A DNA stretch of 64,000 nt. It comes from Nematopogon swammerdamellus (Eukaryota > Arthropoda > Insecta > Lepidoptera > Adelidae). The DNA lies in contig OX336343.1 of assembly GCA_946902875.1 (NCBI GenBank), positions 23,669,596 through 23,733,595 on the forward strand. Reading direction: 5' to 3'. The translations under genes were made by a program, and so were the position numbers. This document shows positions 20,732-31,461 of the stretch, piece by piece (within the stretch, counting starts at the first letter, position 1; each line of letters starts with the position of its first letter). Below the pieces are notes generated by a model. That model ran no database searches, had not been told where the DNA came from, and worked only from the letters and a program-made list of their open reading frames with translations.

Positions 20732-21141
20732 ATTTCGATTGTGACAGTACGCTTCAATGCAGGACTCAAACTGATCTTTCTTCTGATGCGAAGTCCCACA
20801 CCTTGTCCACGTAGATAGATGGAAGTGCTGTTCCACAAAGCGGTAGGTAATGCAATTCTTTTCAAAAGAATACAGTCAATTCTTCTTCTTCTTTTTTTAA
20901 ATAGTGGCAACCAAACGAATAGGAAATTCGTTTATTACTGCCAGTATCCAGTGACGGAGTTGCACGGTATAAATTTGTGATTATTTTTTATAATATAATA
21001 AAACAAAATAATGTTGAAAGGAACGAAGCATTTGAAGTTACTAGTTTGCATGCACAAATTCTGGAAGACACATACTTAGTTGTAAATAAGAAGATGAAAA
21101 TAAATAACTAAAACATTATACATATATTTATATATAATTAA
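20732..21141 (-). other. Probable 3' flank of the RNase H LINE
   Basis: AT-rich sequence downstream (on the minus strand) of the LINE stop codon. The stretch next to 21141 is likely its 3' UTR, but I see no clear tail boundary. Nothing else identified. Confidence 0.4.
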
Positions 21142-22980
21142 TTACAGTCTTACGTCATTACATTTTATAAATTTTAATATATATTTTATAACATGGGAAT
21201 TGTTAGTATACAGTATCGTTTGTATGTTAGTAGGAAGTGGGACTTTAAACAAATGTAAAGTGGCATATAACGGAGGGGAATTAACCGCGAGGGTAATTGG
21301 ACAACCAAAGAGGATATGGTCTAGGGTTCCTTCGTCCAGTCCGCACTCGCAGATTGATGAGTCAAGTATACGAAGTCGGGCTAGATGCACTGGAGTGCAG
21401 CAGTGTCCAATTCTCATTCGGCACAGAACTGAGGTTTCCTTTTTATTAGCCGTAATTTTAAAAAACCAAGGCTTTGCGGGTATGACCCGCTGAATGGTGG
21501 CATAGTAAGACCCTCTCGCTCGACTGGACACGGACCATTCATCGGACCAGGAATCATGAAGGTATGTTTTTGGGAGTGCCAACAAATCATGGGGAAAATT
21601 AATGAACGGAGCCCTATCTCCACACACCACCGCCTCCTTGGCTAGAGCGTCTACACGCTCATTGCCTCGAATGCCGGTATGTGAAGGTATCCAGGCAAAA
21701 ACAAGTTGTTTTTGACCTAAGGTGAGTAATGTATCTTTAATACATAGAACTATGGGATTATGAATTTGGCAATTGAATGGGTTCTGTACCAATGCCTGAA
21801 GAGAACTGCGGGAATCTGAGAAAATTATGGTCCGTTCCAGTGTGTCGGAGAGGGACACAAATCTGACAGCCTCCAGTAGAGCCATACACTCGCCCGTATA
21901 GACCGAGGACTCGGGTGGGCACTGAGTGCGCATGTAGTCGTTGCTTCCGGGCTTATATACGGCAACTCCTACGTTACCTTTTGGTGTTAATTTTGAGGCA
22001 TCCGTAAAAATTACATCCCACCCGTGCCAATCTCTATCAAGAATAATCTTGAACGATTCTTCAGCGCGTGGCATGTCCTTTTCAAGGCCAAAATCTAAAA
22101 TTACATTCGGTTTTAAGATTACGGCCTCATATTTCGATCCGTGCAAAGGCAATGTCGGAGAGCGATAGGTAGGGGCTTCAAGGTTGCTAAACCTAGTGAC
22201 GCTCTGAATGAGTCTGGGCTTCAGTTTATTAAACCAGTACCTCCCATTCAGAGTGTGTTCTGCGAGTAGGTTTAGCTTCGGAAACAGGGAGTGATTAGAA
22301 AATCTACTAGCTCTGAACAAATACCTGTCTGCCAGAAATTGCCGGCGTAGATGGAGGGGTGGATCTACACATTCCACCTGAAGAGCATTGACTGGGCTGG
22401 ATTTCATTGCGCCTGTGATTATGCGGAGGGACTTTGACTGTACGAGGTCAAGCATTCTCAATGCAGATTTGTTGCAGGGCTCTAAAAGGAAAATACCGTA
22501 GTCCAAGTGACTACGAATCACGGCGTTGTACACGAGTTTTAAGGAGAAGGGGTGGGCTCCCCACCATACTCCCGCCAGGCAGCGGAGTATATTGATGTTG
22601 CGCTCACATTTCTTTACAACATAGTTAATATGAGGGGCTCCAGACATTTTGGAGTCCAGTATGACACCCAGGAATTTAACCTGGTTCTGAACGGGAATGC
22701 GGGAAGAGTGGCACACTATATCAATACGGGGTCTGAGCCGCTTTCTTGAAAACACCACTATATTGCTCTTAGCTGCGGATAGGTCCAAGCCATGAGCAGT
22801 TAGCCACGAGGTCAAAGATCGAATGGAATAGCCAACGGACCCAGAGGCCCTCACGATTGATTTGTGGGAAGAATAAATAAGAAGATCATCCGCATATTGT
22901 AGTATACGGGAGTGAGAGATGATGGACTGTTCCAGGTCATGGGTATAAATGTTGTACAGGAGGGGACTAAGGACGGAACC
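21142..22980 (-). mobile_element. 5'-truncated non-LTR retrotransposon with intact RT C-terminus and RNase H
   Basis: One uninterrupted minus-strand frame of about 612 codons. It opens inside the reverse transcriptase at GSVLSPLLYNIYTHDLE, then the catalytic YADD in ILQYADDLLIYSS, then VKFLGVILDSKMSGAPHINY. An RNase H domain follows with its acidic residues in order: IFTDASK, GECMALLEA, IIFSDSRSS, and the WIPSHTGIRGNERVDALAKE region. A C-terminal CECG...DHILFGC knuckle-like motif precedes the stop. Endonuclease and RT N-terminus are absent because the copy starts abruptly near 22981, so no start codon belongs to it. RNase H on a non-LTR element suggests an I-like clade; exact family uncertain. 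The lack of stops or frameshifts implies a recent insertion. Confidence 0.93.
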
Positions 22981-23085
22981 TAAATTAAACTACGGCATTT
23001 AAAATTACTGTCAACTAGAATAAATAAACAGCAATTTAGTCAACCGCGTTACATTCTCAATATTTTCAAAGGCTTTTTCTTTTTC

Positions 23086-23300
23086 TCTAGGTTTTTCATG
23101 TAAAAAAAATTGGTTGTCTGTAAAGTCGGTTTACGGACGATAGTTACGTGATAACGTCATAAAGTGGTAGGCCGATTGTGCCTCTCTATCGCTTGTTACG
23201 CGCTCTCGCTTGCACACACAGGCTCAGATGGAACGTGACACTTTTTCATGCTGCAGCCGGTGTTCATCAATTTATAAGACGTGACGTTATCACGTCAAAA
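23086..23300. mobile_element. Candidate MITE upstream of DOHH
   Basis: ACGTGATAACGTCA (23146-23159) and its exact inverse (23282-23295) bracket about 120 bp. The flanking TGGTTGTCTGTAAAGTCGG is a string I recall as dispersed in Lepidoptera. It lies about 280 bp upstream of the DOHH start codon. Confidence 0.45.
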
Positions 23301-23579
23301 ACAAATCCTAAAGATAAACTTCGTATGAAGTGTGCAATAACACACCCATGCACAATCGTGAGGAAAACACTTGGTTTCAGTAAATCTTTTATTAATAAAA
23401 AAAAAAAGAAGCAATCTATTTTGTGGTCAACTGAAATTAAGTTTGCCGAACGTGCTAGTGTCAGATGTCAGTGTCAAATGTCAAATAGTCTCGTGGATTC
23501 GTGGTGGTACGGTGTGGTGTACTTAATATTGCGAGTTGTTGATTCATTGATTTTCCCAAGTTTCCTTCGCTTATCAAAT

Positions 23580-23886
23580 ATGCCTGGAGTGGGGAAAGCG
23601 ACAGCGGCGGCCCCCGACGCCGAAGAGATCGTGCGTCGCGTCGGCGCCGTGCTGAACGATCCAGCGCGGCCGCTGAAGGAGCGGTTCCGTGCTCTATTCA
23701 CACTGCGAAACCTCGGCGGTGAGACTGCGATCTCGTGCATCGCTTCCTGCTTCGGAGACGAGTCGGCGCTGCTCAAGCACGAGCTGGCTTACTGCCTGGG
23801 ACAGATGCAGGACGTACGCGCCGTTCCTGTGCTACGCGGAGTGCTGGAGGACATGAACCAAGACAGCATGGTGCGGCATGAGGCCG
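23580..23886 (+). CDS. DOHH: DOHH exon 1 (coding part)
   Basis: 307 nt, codons 1-102 plus one base. It encodes the first two HEAT-like units with His-Glu pairs at 67-68 and 100-101. The donor is CCG/GTTAGT. Confidence 0.94.
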
Positions 23887-26800
23887 GTTAGTAACATAAA
23901 CCTTTTTTAGGGTTCCGTACAGGACCCTATTACTTAGCCTACGCCGTCTGTCTGTCCTACCTTTAAATATATTTATTTTTCAATCGTAATAGGTAGCCAG
24001 CTGAAATTTTCGAAACGTGTGATATTCCAAAAAATTATAAAAAAACGAAAAGTAAAAAATTAAGGGGGTCCCATACAAGAAACATGTTTTTTCAAAGTTC
24101 TTTTGTTATGCTCTATTGTAAAAACGGTATTGTATTGTATTGTTTATTGATCATTCATATGGCAGTTAGACTGCCATATGAATGATCACGAACGAACTTG
24201 TCACAATTTGATTACACCCACGAAGAAGAACCGACAAGAAACTTCTACATACAAGGTAATACATACAAGCGTCAAACTTGGTGTAATTATAGTAGTTACT
24301 AAAGATCCCGAACTGAACGAAAAAAATTATAAGTAATATTTTTGCTAAGTATATACATAAAGAAAAAATATATTGTGTGGTGGTACGGATCCCTCAGTGC
24401 GCCACCTATCGTATACTGCAGTTCAACTCGAACTTGGCCGGTTTTGTACTTTCAAATACTTAGGAAACTGTGAGTTAGCAAACTGCTCCAGTGTCACTGC
24501 AGAACGAGACTCTAATTTTGTAAATAAACTTAAAATAAGTAATTTGAAACAACCTAATTGTGTTACACTTCTATTATTCATGTGGTCGATTGAAGAAATT
24601 TATATTGCACTAGCTTTTTGCCCAAGGCTTTGCTCGCAGTAGACTTGGTTTTGATAGAAAATCTGATTTAAACGCAAATATGATAATAAACTATCGCTTC
24701 TCTTATTATTCTCTCTCCCTTCCATACTATACTCTCTTTGATACTGCTCAGACCTAAGGCTATTTAGCATGATGGTATATAGTGAGTCTCAAGAACTACT
24801 CCATTGGTGCAAACCACATCAAAATCTGTTCAGTGCTTCCGGAGTTTACCTCAAACATACATACAGACAAATGTTCCCTTTTTATAAGAAGTAGAGAAAG
24901 GGAATAGTGATTGTGTTTTTGTACTTGTAAAACTAAGAGTTAAATTAATTCAAAGTTGGAATTATCACTCACGTACGAGTATTATCTCTGATATACCTAG
25001 ATAAGGTCTTGGTCAGTCACTGCGGCGACCTCTAGGTACAGCATGAAAAATCAATAACCAGAGCTTAGGGGCCGTCCATATATTAATTACGTCATCGTCA
25101 ACGTCATTAATAATTTTTGCTGATTTTCGGCCCTGTTGTCACTGAGACCTAGGAAAATCTATTGTGATCTCTCAAATGTTTATAGCTCACCCCCAAGTCC
25201 AATTTCCGCTATGAACCGAGTTATATTCTTGGGGTTCAGTGCCTGTATTTGGCATGGGTTAATTTTTAACCGGCAAGAATACGGCTTCTACTGTGAATGA
25301 GTGCTTTACATTCACAAAGGACGTGTATGGGCTGTGGATCACCGCTAGGGTGAAGCACTGTCTACGGGTGTGTCTTCAAACATCGTATTAACAGGCAAGA
25401 CAGCCTAGCAACAGTATGCAAATTTGGAATGGTGCCTCACTGACTGAGTGAGCGTGGTTTCACGAGAAAGAAGTTAATTTAGGACTGCACCTTTCCCTCG
25501 ACACAGCCACCAATGTTGGTTTACATAAAAAAAATTCAATAAAGTAATCACTGAACTTTTCAGCGGAAGCACTAGGCGCCATCGGGGACCAATCTGTCCG
25601 CGAGATCCTCCGAAGATACGAAACGGACCAGGCTGTCGAAGTGGCCGAGACTTGTCAGATAGCGCTGCAGCGTCTCTCCTGGCTCGCGGAGGGCCAGCCC
25701 GTCCCCGCTGGCCTCTACCGCTCCGTGGACCCCGCGCCGCCCAGCGCTGAGCTGGACGTCCAGTCGCTAAGGGCGACCTTGCTGGATGAGACGAAGCCGC
25801 TGTTTGAGAGATATCGAGCGATGTTTACGCTGAGGGATTTGGGGACCAACGAGAGTGTGGATGCATTGGGTGCAGGTACTATGTTTTATAACTTATAAAC
25901 TTGTGGGTTCAACACAAAAAAAAAATTATTCCCACTGCATCTCTCCTCGTACATGTCGTGAAAGGCGACTAAGGGATAAGAAAAAATATTTTGTAATAAA
26001 GGGTGACTAGACAGCCACCTCTCACCTTGGCACAATCCTTCTAAAGTTAAGCAGTAGGTCTTTGTGCCGTAATTGCTGCGTGATAGTTATATTTTGTCCT
26101 AGCACTTTGCTAAAAGCGGTAAGATGCGCGGGAAATTTAGAGTGGCCACTCGCTAGTCCCGACCTCGATTAACACCCTCCTCTACTGCCGATGGGCCCGG
26201 ATATGTTCGGTGAATCCATTGCAAGCTTAGTTCAACACCTTCTAATGCAACAATTTACATATTTATTATATTTATTTATTTACATATTCAGCTTACATAA
26301 CACAGGTACAGTCGATTGGTACAGTACAGTATTGGTTGCATAATACTGGGTACATTACAAGGTGATTTTAAAATTTCATGCACATATGCCCTGCTTTACA
26401 AGGATTAATCCATGATTGATTGAACTTGTGGCAAGACATCCGAGACATGCTCGCCAGCTCGGCCAATAGAAATATGCATCGCATCATTGAGTCATTATTT
26501 ATAATAACGTTACAGGGTTAAAAGCGGGCAGCGCGCTATTCCGGCACGAGGTGGCGTTCGTGTTCGGGCAGATGCAGGACGAGCGGTCGGTGCCGCACCT
26601 GCGCGCTTCGCTCGAGGACGAGCGCGAGAGCGAGATGGTGAGGCACGAGGCAGCCGAGGCGCTCGGCTCCATCGCCACCGACGAGTGCACCGAGCTGCTG
26701 CGCAAGTTAGTACCAGCGCATCCTCTTGTTTATCTTGGTCGGTGCCGCACCTGCGCGCGTCGCTCGAGGACGAGCGCGAGAGCGAGATGGTGAGGCACGA

Positions 26801-29168
26801 GGCGGCCGAGGCGCTCGGCTCCATCGCCACCGACGAGTGCACCGAGCTGCTGCGCAAGTTAGTACAGAGCGGCCTCTTGTTTATCTTGGTCGGTGCTGCA
26901 CCTGCGCGCGTCGCTCGAGGACGAGCGCGAGAGCGAGATGGTGAGGCACGAGGCGGCCGAGGCGCTCGGCTCCATCGCCACCGACGAGTGCACCGAGCTG
27001 CTGCGCAAGTTAGTACAGCAGCGGCCTCTTGTTTATCTTGGTCGGTGCCGCACCTGCGCACGTCGCTCGAGGACGAGCGCGAGAGCGAGATGGTGAGGCA
27101 CGAGGCGGCCGAGGCGCTCGGCTCCATCGCCACCGACGAGTGCACCGAGCTGCTGCGCAAGTTAGTACAGCAGCGGCCTCTTGTTTATCTTGGTCGGTGC
27201 CGCACCTGCGCACGTCGCTCGAGGACGAGCGCGAGAGCGAGATGGTGAGGCACGAGGCGGCCGAGGCGCTCGGCTCCATCGCCACCGACGAGTGCACCGA
27301 GCTGCTGCGCAAGTTAGTACAGAGCGGCCTCTTGTTTATCTTGAACAGAACAAGATGCAGTTAGTAAAGTAAGACAATCGAGACGAGATAAAGGTTGTAA
27401 ACGAACTCTCAGGGGTCCATAATATAGCCCAGCGATTTTAGCATTTAGGGTAGCATTAATTCATAATAAAGTGTTTTTTTCTCATTCGCTAGTGTATCCT
27501 TACATGAATTAAATTTAAAAAAATTCAAATAAAGACATTTTTCGTGCATTTTTTTAAATCAGTTTTTTAATTACTACTTCTCAACGCACGAAAATTGCTA
27601 ATTTTTGTATCTGCACACTAAAAAAATAAAGAATTAATTCCGATCAGAAAAACATTACTTTTTACCATAAATCAATTATTTCCATACAAAACCGGCGCGG
27701 TGCGTCGGTGCGCTCAAAATCCACCGACGACTTTGTCTCTTTCACGAGTATTGCCCTTTTTCACTTGCGCTCAGCCAACCTAACTACCTAGGGTACCTAG
27801 GGAGACGAGGATACTAGTGAAAGAGATAAAGTCGTCAGTGCATTTTAGGTGCATGCACCTGTACCGGCAGTGGTGTATGGAAATGATATATAGTACAAGG
27901 TAAAAAAGTAATGTTTTTCTGATTGGAATTAATTTCTTATTTTTTTAGTGTGTAGATACAAAAATTAGTTATTTTTCAAAATAAAGATCAACCTTGAATG
28001 TTCGTCCCTTGAAAAGTAGTAATTTAAAAACTGATTTAAAAAAAAATGCACGGAAAATATCTGGAGGATTTTTTAAAATTTAATTTATGTAAGGATACAC
28101 TAGCGATTGAGAAAAAAAAACTCTGTTATGAATTAATGCCAGCTTGAACCCTTTTTCAACCTAAAACCGCTGGGCTAATATTTTTTTGTTGGGGACGTGA
28201 TGTGCGGCAGCCGCAAATTTTTTTTTTATAAAAATCGCGACATTTTCGCCCAGCCACCTATGCGGTGTCTAACGACGCCCACAGACATTCGGTCGTATGC
28301 TGGGGTTGCGAACGCCATGACAGCCTAACAGGTGCCTATTAACGCCCCTCTTGAAGGACCCGAGATTGTACTTGTGGGAAATATATGGGCAGGGAGAGTT
28401 TACCGGTTCTGTAGAGGAAAGATCTGCAGAACCGGTTAGTACGCGACCGCGGCAAGTCCAGCGTGTGATGCATACATTGTTCGCACCTACCCCCGTTCTC
28501 GGAGTACCTTCGTTGGCTGTGGAAGGGGAGACCTACTGATGATTCCGACGAAGTGGTAGCACCCTTTTGACATTCTTTTGGTGGTGAATCTTTGAAAAAT
28601 TTATTAGAGTAACCGTGTACTTCACGGTTCGAAAGGAGTTTGAATTCTTCGAGATTTTGTGGACGGTTAACATCCGCCTTTACTATATAAAAATAAAATC
28701 CCTTACATGCTACTAAATATGAATTCTAATTAACTAGTAGGTAGAATTGAACTGCATTAGGTAAATTCCAAACACTTAAATGTGAATGACATCAGAAGAT
28801 AAAAAAGGGGACTGGACTAGGTCATTGCACTCCCTAAACCTAGATAGCACTGTTGCCTATTTCCCTATACTCACTGTCCATCGAGTTTTTATTGCAATTT
28901 TAAATTTACGCATGAAAAAAAATACAGAATTTCGATTTGAGTGATAGGGATTTTTTTCTTCTAATAATGAGTACATTCTATTCCTGAAGTTTCTCAAGCC
29001 TATCCTGAAACAGCCTGTATGTATAGTAATGTGTAACATTACAGATACCTGTCGGACCCGCGACGCGTGGTGAGCGAGAGCTGCGAGGTGGCGCTCGACA
29101 TGAGCGAGTATGCGAACAGCCCCGAGTTCCAGTACGCAGACACACTACTCAAAATGCAGCCGCACTAA
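23580..29168 (+). CDS. DOHH: Deoxyhypusine hydroxylase (four exons)
   Basis: DOHH is a cytosolic di-iron enzyme that hydroxylates the deoxyhypusine side chain of eIF5A, the last step of hypusine synthesis. Exons 23580-23886, 25564-25875, 26516-26705 and 29045-29168 join in frame to 310 codons, close to the human protein (302). It is built of HEAT-like repeats, with the four iron-ligand His-Glu pairs in [12 protein letters not shown] (67-68), [11 protein letters not shown] (100-101), [15 protein letters not shown] (217-218) and [11 protein letters not shown] (250-251), keeping the human spacing. The ATG follows a plausible 5' UTR; an upstream in-frame extension has no ATG. Introns: GTTAGT/TTTTCAG, GTACTA/TTACAG, GTTAGT/TTACAG. 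The introns are full of repeats, and intron 3 begins with copies of exon 3. It is the only secure host gene here. Confidence 0.96.
23909..24455 (-). repeat. Dispersed repeat family D, interrupted
   Basis: Reversed ends AGGGTTCCGTACAGGACCC (left) and GAACTTGGCCGGTTTTGTA (right). About 200 bp of foreign sequence around 24130-24330 splits it and includes the hairpin at 24148-24188. Confidence 0.7.
24148..24188. repeat. Perfect palindrome, 19-bp arms
   Basis: Arms 24148-24166 and 24170-24188 pair perfectly around TAG, in DOHH intron 1. Confidence 0.95.
24610..24898 (-). mobile_element. Helitron-like element H3
   Basis: CTAGCTTTTTGCCCAAGGCTT at 24610 is the reversed 3' end of a Helitron-like element. 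The body differs from H1 and H2 but shares the TTTAGCATGATGGTATATAG style of H2. The 5' boundary near 24898 is uncertain. Confidence 0.6.
25262..25543 (+). mobile_element. LINE-X 3' end
   Basis: CATCGTATTAACAGGCAAGA, GACAGCCTAGCAACAGT and the tail ATGTTGGTTTACATAAAAA match, in reverse, the LINE fragment at 56383-56703. 5'-truncated; the A-tail ends 20 bp before the DOHH exon 2 acceptor. Confidence 0.75.
25564..25875 (+). CDS. DOHH: DOHH exon 2
   Basis: 312 nt. It completes Ala103 and encodes AEALGAIGD through ALGA, including the linker between the two HEAT-like halves and the start of the second half ([14 protein letters not shown], which parallels [11 protein letters not shown] in exon 1). 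The donor is GCAG/GTACTA. Confidence 0.94.
25926..26120 (+). mobile_element. Element family B, 3'-truncated
   Basis: CCACTGCATCTCTCCTCGTA, GGCGACTAAGGGATAAG, CACCTCTCACCTTGGCAC, ending at CACTTTGCTAAAAGCGG before the hairpin region. Diverged. Confidence 0.8.
26125..26250 (+). mobile_element. LINE 3' UTR fragment
   Basis: CGGGAAATTTAGAGTGGCC through CAAGCTTAGTTCAACACCTT is nearly identical to 34590-34705, where it follows a LINE coding relic. Confidence 0.75.
26516..26705 (+). CDS. DOHH: DOHH exon 3
   Basis: 190 nt encoding [18 protein letters not shown] through TELLRK, with His-Glu pairs at 217-218 and 250-251. The donor is CAA/GTTAGT. Its last 121 nt and the first 31 nt of intron 3 form the unit that is tandemly repeated downstream. 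Confidence 0.94.
26585..27345 (+). repeat. Tandem amplification of the DOHH exon 3 end, five copies
   Basis: A unit of about 152 bp (121 bp of exon plus 31 bp of intron) occurs five times. The GTTAGT donors lie at 26706, 26858, 27009, 27161 and 27313. The boundary word GGTCGGTGCCGCACC is shared by exon and intron sides. The four extra copies keep the donor and the coding words ([11 protein letters not shown] in one frame or another) but have no acceptor AG before them, and 151-152 bp breaks frame. I therefore call them non-coding, while noting they could act as alternative donors. Copies are near-identical, so the event is recent or the copies convert one another. Confidence 0.93.
27346..27424. 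other. DOHH intron 3, unassigned spacer
   Basis: Short unassigned stretch between the exon-derived array and the foldback element. Confidence 0.4.
27425..28177. mobile_element. Foldback/MITE-like element of about 753 bp in DOHH intron 3
   Basis: TAGCCCAGCG at 27425 pairs with CGCTGGGCTA ending at 28177. Long, imperfect arms follow (for example CATTAATTCATAATAAAG/TGTTATGAATTAATGCC, and AAAAACATTACTTTTTACC/GGTAAAAAAGTAATGTTTTT). The middle (27690-27860) is more GC-rich. No coding capacity. Confidence 0.8.
28218..28468 (-). mobile_element. LINE-alpha 3' end
   Basis: Matches 15728-15990 on the minus strand: GCGACATTTTCGCCCAGCC, GTGTCTAACGACGCCCA, AAGGACCCGAGATTGTACTT and GTACGCGACCGCGGCAAGTCC. 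Truncated; lies in DOHH intron 3. Confidence 0.85.
28469..29044. other. Rest of DOHH intron 3
   Basis: Nothing recognised except the 3' splice region (TGTGTAACATTACAG). Moderately AT-rich. Confidence 0.6.
29045..29168 (+). CDS. DOHH: DOHH exon 4 (coding part)
   Basis: Completes Lys270 and encodes [19 protein letters not shown] to the TAA at 29166-29168, ending KMQPH. The tail ESCEVALDM...EFQYAD is characteristic of DOHH C-termini. Confidence 0.94.
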
Positions 29169-29300
29169 ACTATTGCAATCGACTGACACGGCTGTGACGG
29201 ACTTTCTAAATTATTTCTTCTTTTATAAAGTTATTCGTCACCAGAAGTGTGAACAGACATTTAAGTCGGGGTAGGCAGCAAATAAAAATTCAAAATATCG
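29169..29300 (+). promoter_or_regulatory. DOHH 3' UTR with polyadenylation signal
   Basis: AATAAA at 29281-29286, 113 bp after the stop, is a good poly(A) signal. The UTR end is inferred. Confidence 0.65.
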
Positions 29301-29379
29301 TGTCTGGCTTAAAATTTTCACCAAATAAGGTTTGTAGAAAGAAGTTACATTTGTGTATTTTTAATGCATTAGAAACTGA

Positions 29380-29779
29380 CCTATAGACTGTTTTTTTGGA
29401 AGACGGAGTAAATTGACGTTTGACTGACATTAGAGTGTTGCACGCTTTGCACCACTAGTGAGTGTAGTCGATGAAAATAGTATGGACTAGACACGACACG
29501 ACACGACACACCTTCACACATATTATGCGCTACCTGTGACGCTGCCAACTTAACATTTTTCACAGATTTAACAGATTTAATTGACAACATATTCAGCTAG
29601 ATTTAGCTGAATATGTTGTCAATTAAATCCACAATTAGGTAAATATTAGAGTTTACAGCATTTCATTAGTTAATCGATAAAAGTATCGATAGCAACTACA
29701 TGCCTATTTAAAATTTGCCAGAAACTGGCAACACTCCAGACGTCACTTTCCTCCTTCTTCCAAAAAAACAGACTATAGG
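29380..29779. mobile_element. MITE-like element with terminal inverted repeats of about 40 bp
   Basis: CCTATAGACTGTTTTTTTGG at 29380 returns inverted at 29760-29779, with scattered mismatches inward. Interior non-coding. It contains a perfect hairpin, 26-bp arms at 29574-29599 and 29604-29629 with a 4-base spacer. Confidence 0.78.
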
Positions 29780-30250
29780 TATATGTTGAAGGGTATGTTC
29801 ATCCCGTGTGCTAAACAATATACATAATATAAAATCCAAACCGGAACGCGACACAAAAAGGCTTATTGTTACTAAAGTATTAAGTCGATTTTCAAATCCG
29901 TTTTGTTAAATGTGGTGTCTGTCTGTCTTTCTGCAGATTTATGTTTGCGATTTACTAAAAAAAAACTACAAATCAGTATTGCATGGTGATTATTCCATTA
30001 GATTCATAAACTCTTTGAGAATGTTTTAGCATATTTATACACAGTGTTGCAACCCCAACCGTTAAACCCGAAAGGAGGTTATTCTGTACATGAAACCGAA
30101 CAACTTTTGTTCTACGACTTTTTAATTTGAAGAAAAAAAAAATTATTTTCCCCATAAATTTTGAGAATAGGTATTAAAATTTTGTATGGAAAAAAGAAAT
30201 TTTATTTTTGTTTCAATTTTTTTTTTCGCCGCATAAGTTACTTAGTTTAC
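29780..30250. other. Unassigned, with a hairpin-repeat relic
   Basis: ACCCGAAAGGAGGTTATTC near 30065 resembles the left border of the repeat at 6838. The rest is AT-rich and unassigned. Confidence 0.45.
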
Positions 30251-30254
30251 AATG

Positions 30255-30880
30255 TTATAAAAACGTCTTTAGCCTCCGCTGGTATGCCCTCCCTACTGGA
30301 GCCACCAGGCATCTCACGCTCGGATGGCAAAAGACCGGACGGTATGACGCTGGTTCCGTGGACGAAGGGTAGAGCAGCCCTGGTGTGGGACGCCACGTGC
30401 GTCGATACGCTGGCGCCTTGCCATGTCTCCGCTTCCTCACGTTCAGCCGGGGCGGCTGCAGCACAAGCTGCTCAAAAAAAAATACTAAGTATGAGTCCCT
30501 AAAAACCCTCTTTAAGTTTCTAGGTTTTGCGGTGGAAACCCTTGGTGTGTGGTCACCGGACGCACTGGCTTTTGGCGAAACCATCGGGAAATTGCTAGTG
30601 GATAAGTCCGGTGACGTGCGTGCCAAGGCTTACTTCATACGCCGCATAAGCCTAGAAATTCAAAGAGGGAACGCTATAAGCGTCCTAGGGACTATGGCTG
30701 CCTCTGCTGAACTGGAAGAAATTTTTTATTTATAGGTTCTTGTTAATTTTTCTTTTGTTAGATAGGTAAGTTATGTTTTAGGCTAGTTTTTAGTTATTAG
30801 TTTTAGATCTTTATTAATTGTTTTGATTACTTAATTACTTGATTAAATAAAGTTATTTAGTTTCACATATAGAACCATCC
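30255..30880 (+). pseudogene. LINE C-terminal relic (AVETLGVWS type)
   Basis: One frame reads [20 protein letters not shown] and [15 protein letters not shown]. After a frameshift in the A-run near 30475 it continues FAVETLGVWSPDALAFGE, then SLEIQRGNAISVLGTM, to a stop at 30735. This C-terminal block follows the reverse transcriptase in a metazoan LINE group I recognise but cannot name. A 3' UTR follows (AATAAAG near 30845). Dead copy. Confidence 0.78.
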
Positions 30881-31461
30881 CCTGATGTCAGTTAAAAATA
30901 TTACGGGGGCAATTGCAACACCGTGTATATCATCCATCACGCATCGACTTAGGGTACTGTGAGCGGTAGTATGGGTTAATTAATTATTGGTAAGTTACTA
31001 TAATATAATACTTATAAGGTACTAACAAATCATTGTGACTTGCGAAGTTTGTTTGTCAGTTCTTCTTCGCATTGAATTTAGAACCTCGCGGAATTTTCGA
31101 CATGTCCAAGCGTAGGTTACCTACCTGTGGATGAAATTATACAATAAACAATAAACTGAGCAGTGGCTCTTATTGTTGGAGTAGTCAATCCATATAAATG
31201 TGACTTACTTTGTTTCTTTTTCGAATTTCCGGCGAAGCCGCAGGCAAAAGTTAATCCTATACATAATATATTCAAAGATAGTTATTTGTCAAATGAGGCT
31301 AAATGCCACATCAGAAGTAATGTACAAATTAACCATGTTGGTTTTTGCTGCATCACAGGCCCACAGTTGGAGAGCATACCTTTTTTTGGATTGGTTACCA
31401 GGTTATCATCACCTTTAACTTACATAGTATTATTATTTTGTTAGTTCATTTTAAGCATGGC
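30881..31461. other. Unassigned spacer
   Basis: About 580 bp with short ORFs only; no element border recognised. Confidence 0.45.

Larger units (their letters stand above)
23887..25563. other. DOHH intron 1, repeat-filled
   Basis: It contains reversed family D (23909-24455), Helitron-like H3 (24610-24898) and a LINE-X 3' end (25262-25543). The segment 24900-25260 holds nothing I recognise. The acceptor is ACTTTTCAG. Confidence 0.9.
25876..26515. other. DOHH intron 2, repeat-filled
   Basis: Contains element family B (25926-26120) and a LINE 3' end (26125-26250). The rest (26250-26515) is AT-rich without a recognised element. The acceptor is ACGTTACAG. Confidence 0.9.

Noticed and set aside
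23178..23579. In-frame extension upstream of the DOHH ATG
   Set aside because: No ATG in frame, crosses a candidate MITE and a poly-A tract; the ATG at 23580 fits the family's usual N-terminus.
26510..27312. Long open frames on both strands across the DOHH exon copies (for example 216 codons, minus strand)
   Set aside because: Shadows of the GC-rich exon units; the minus-strand frame has no homology and the plus-strand frames change phase at each unit.
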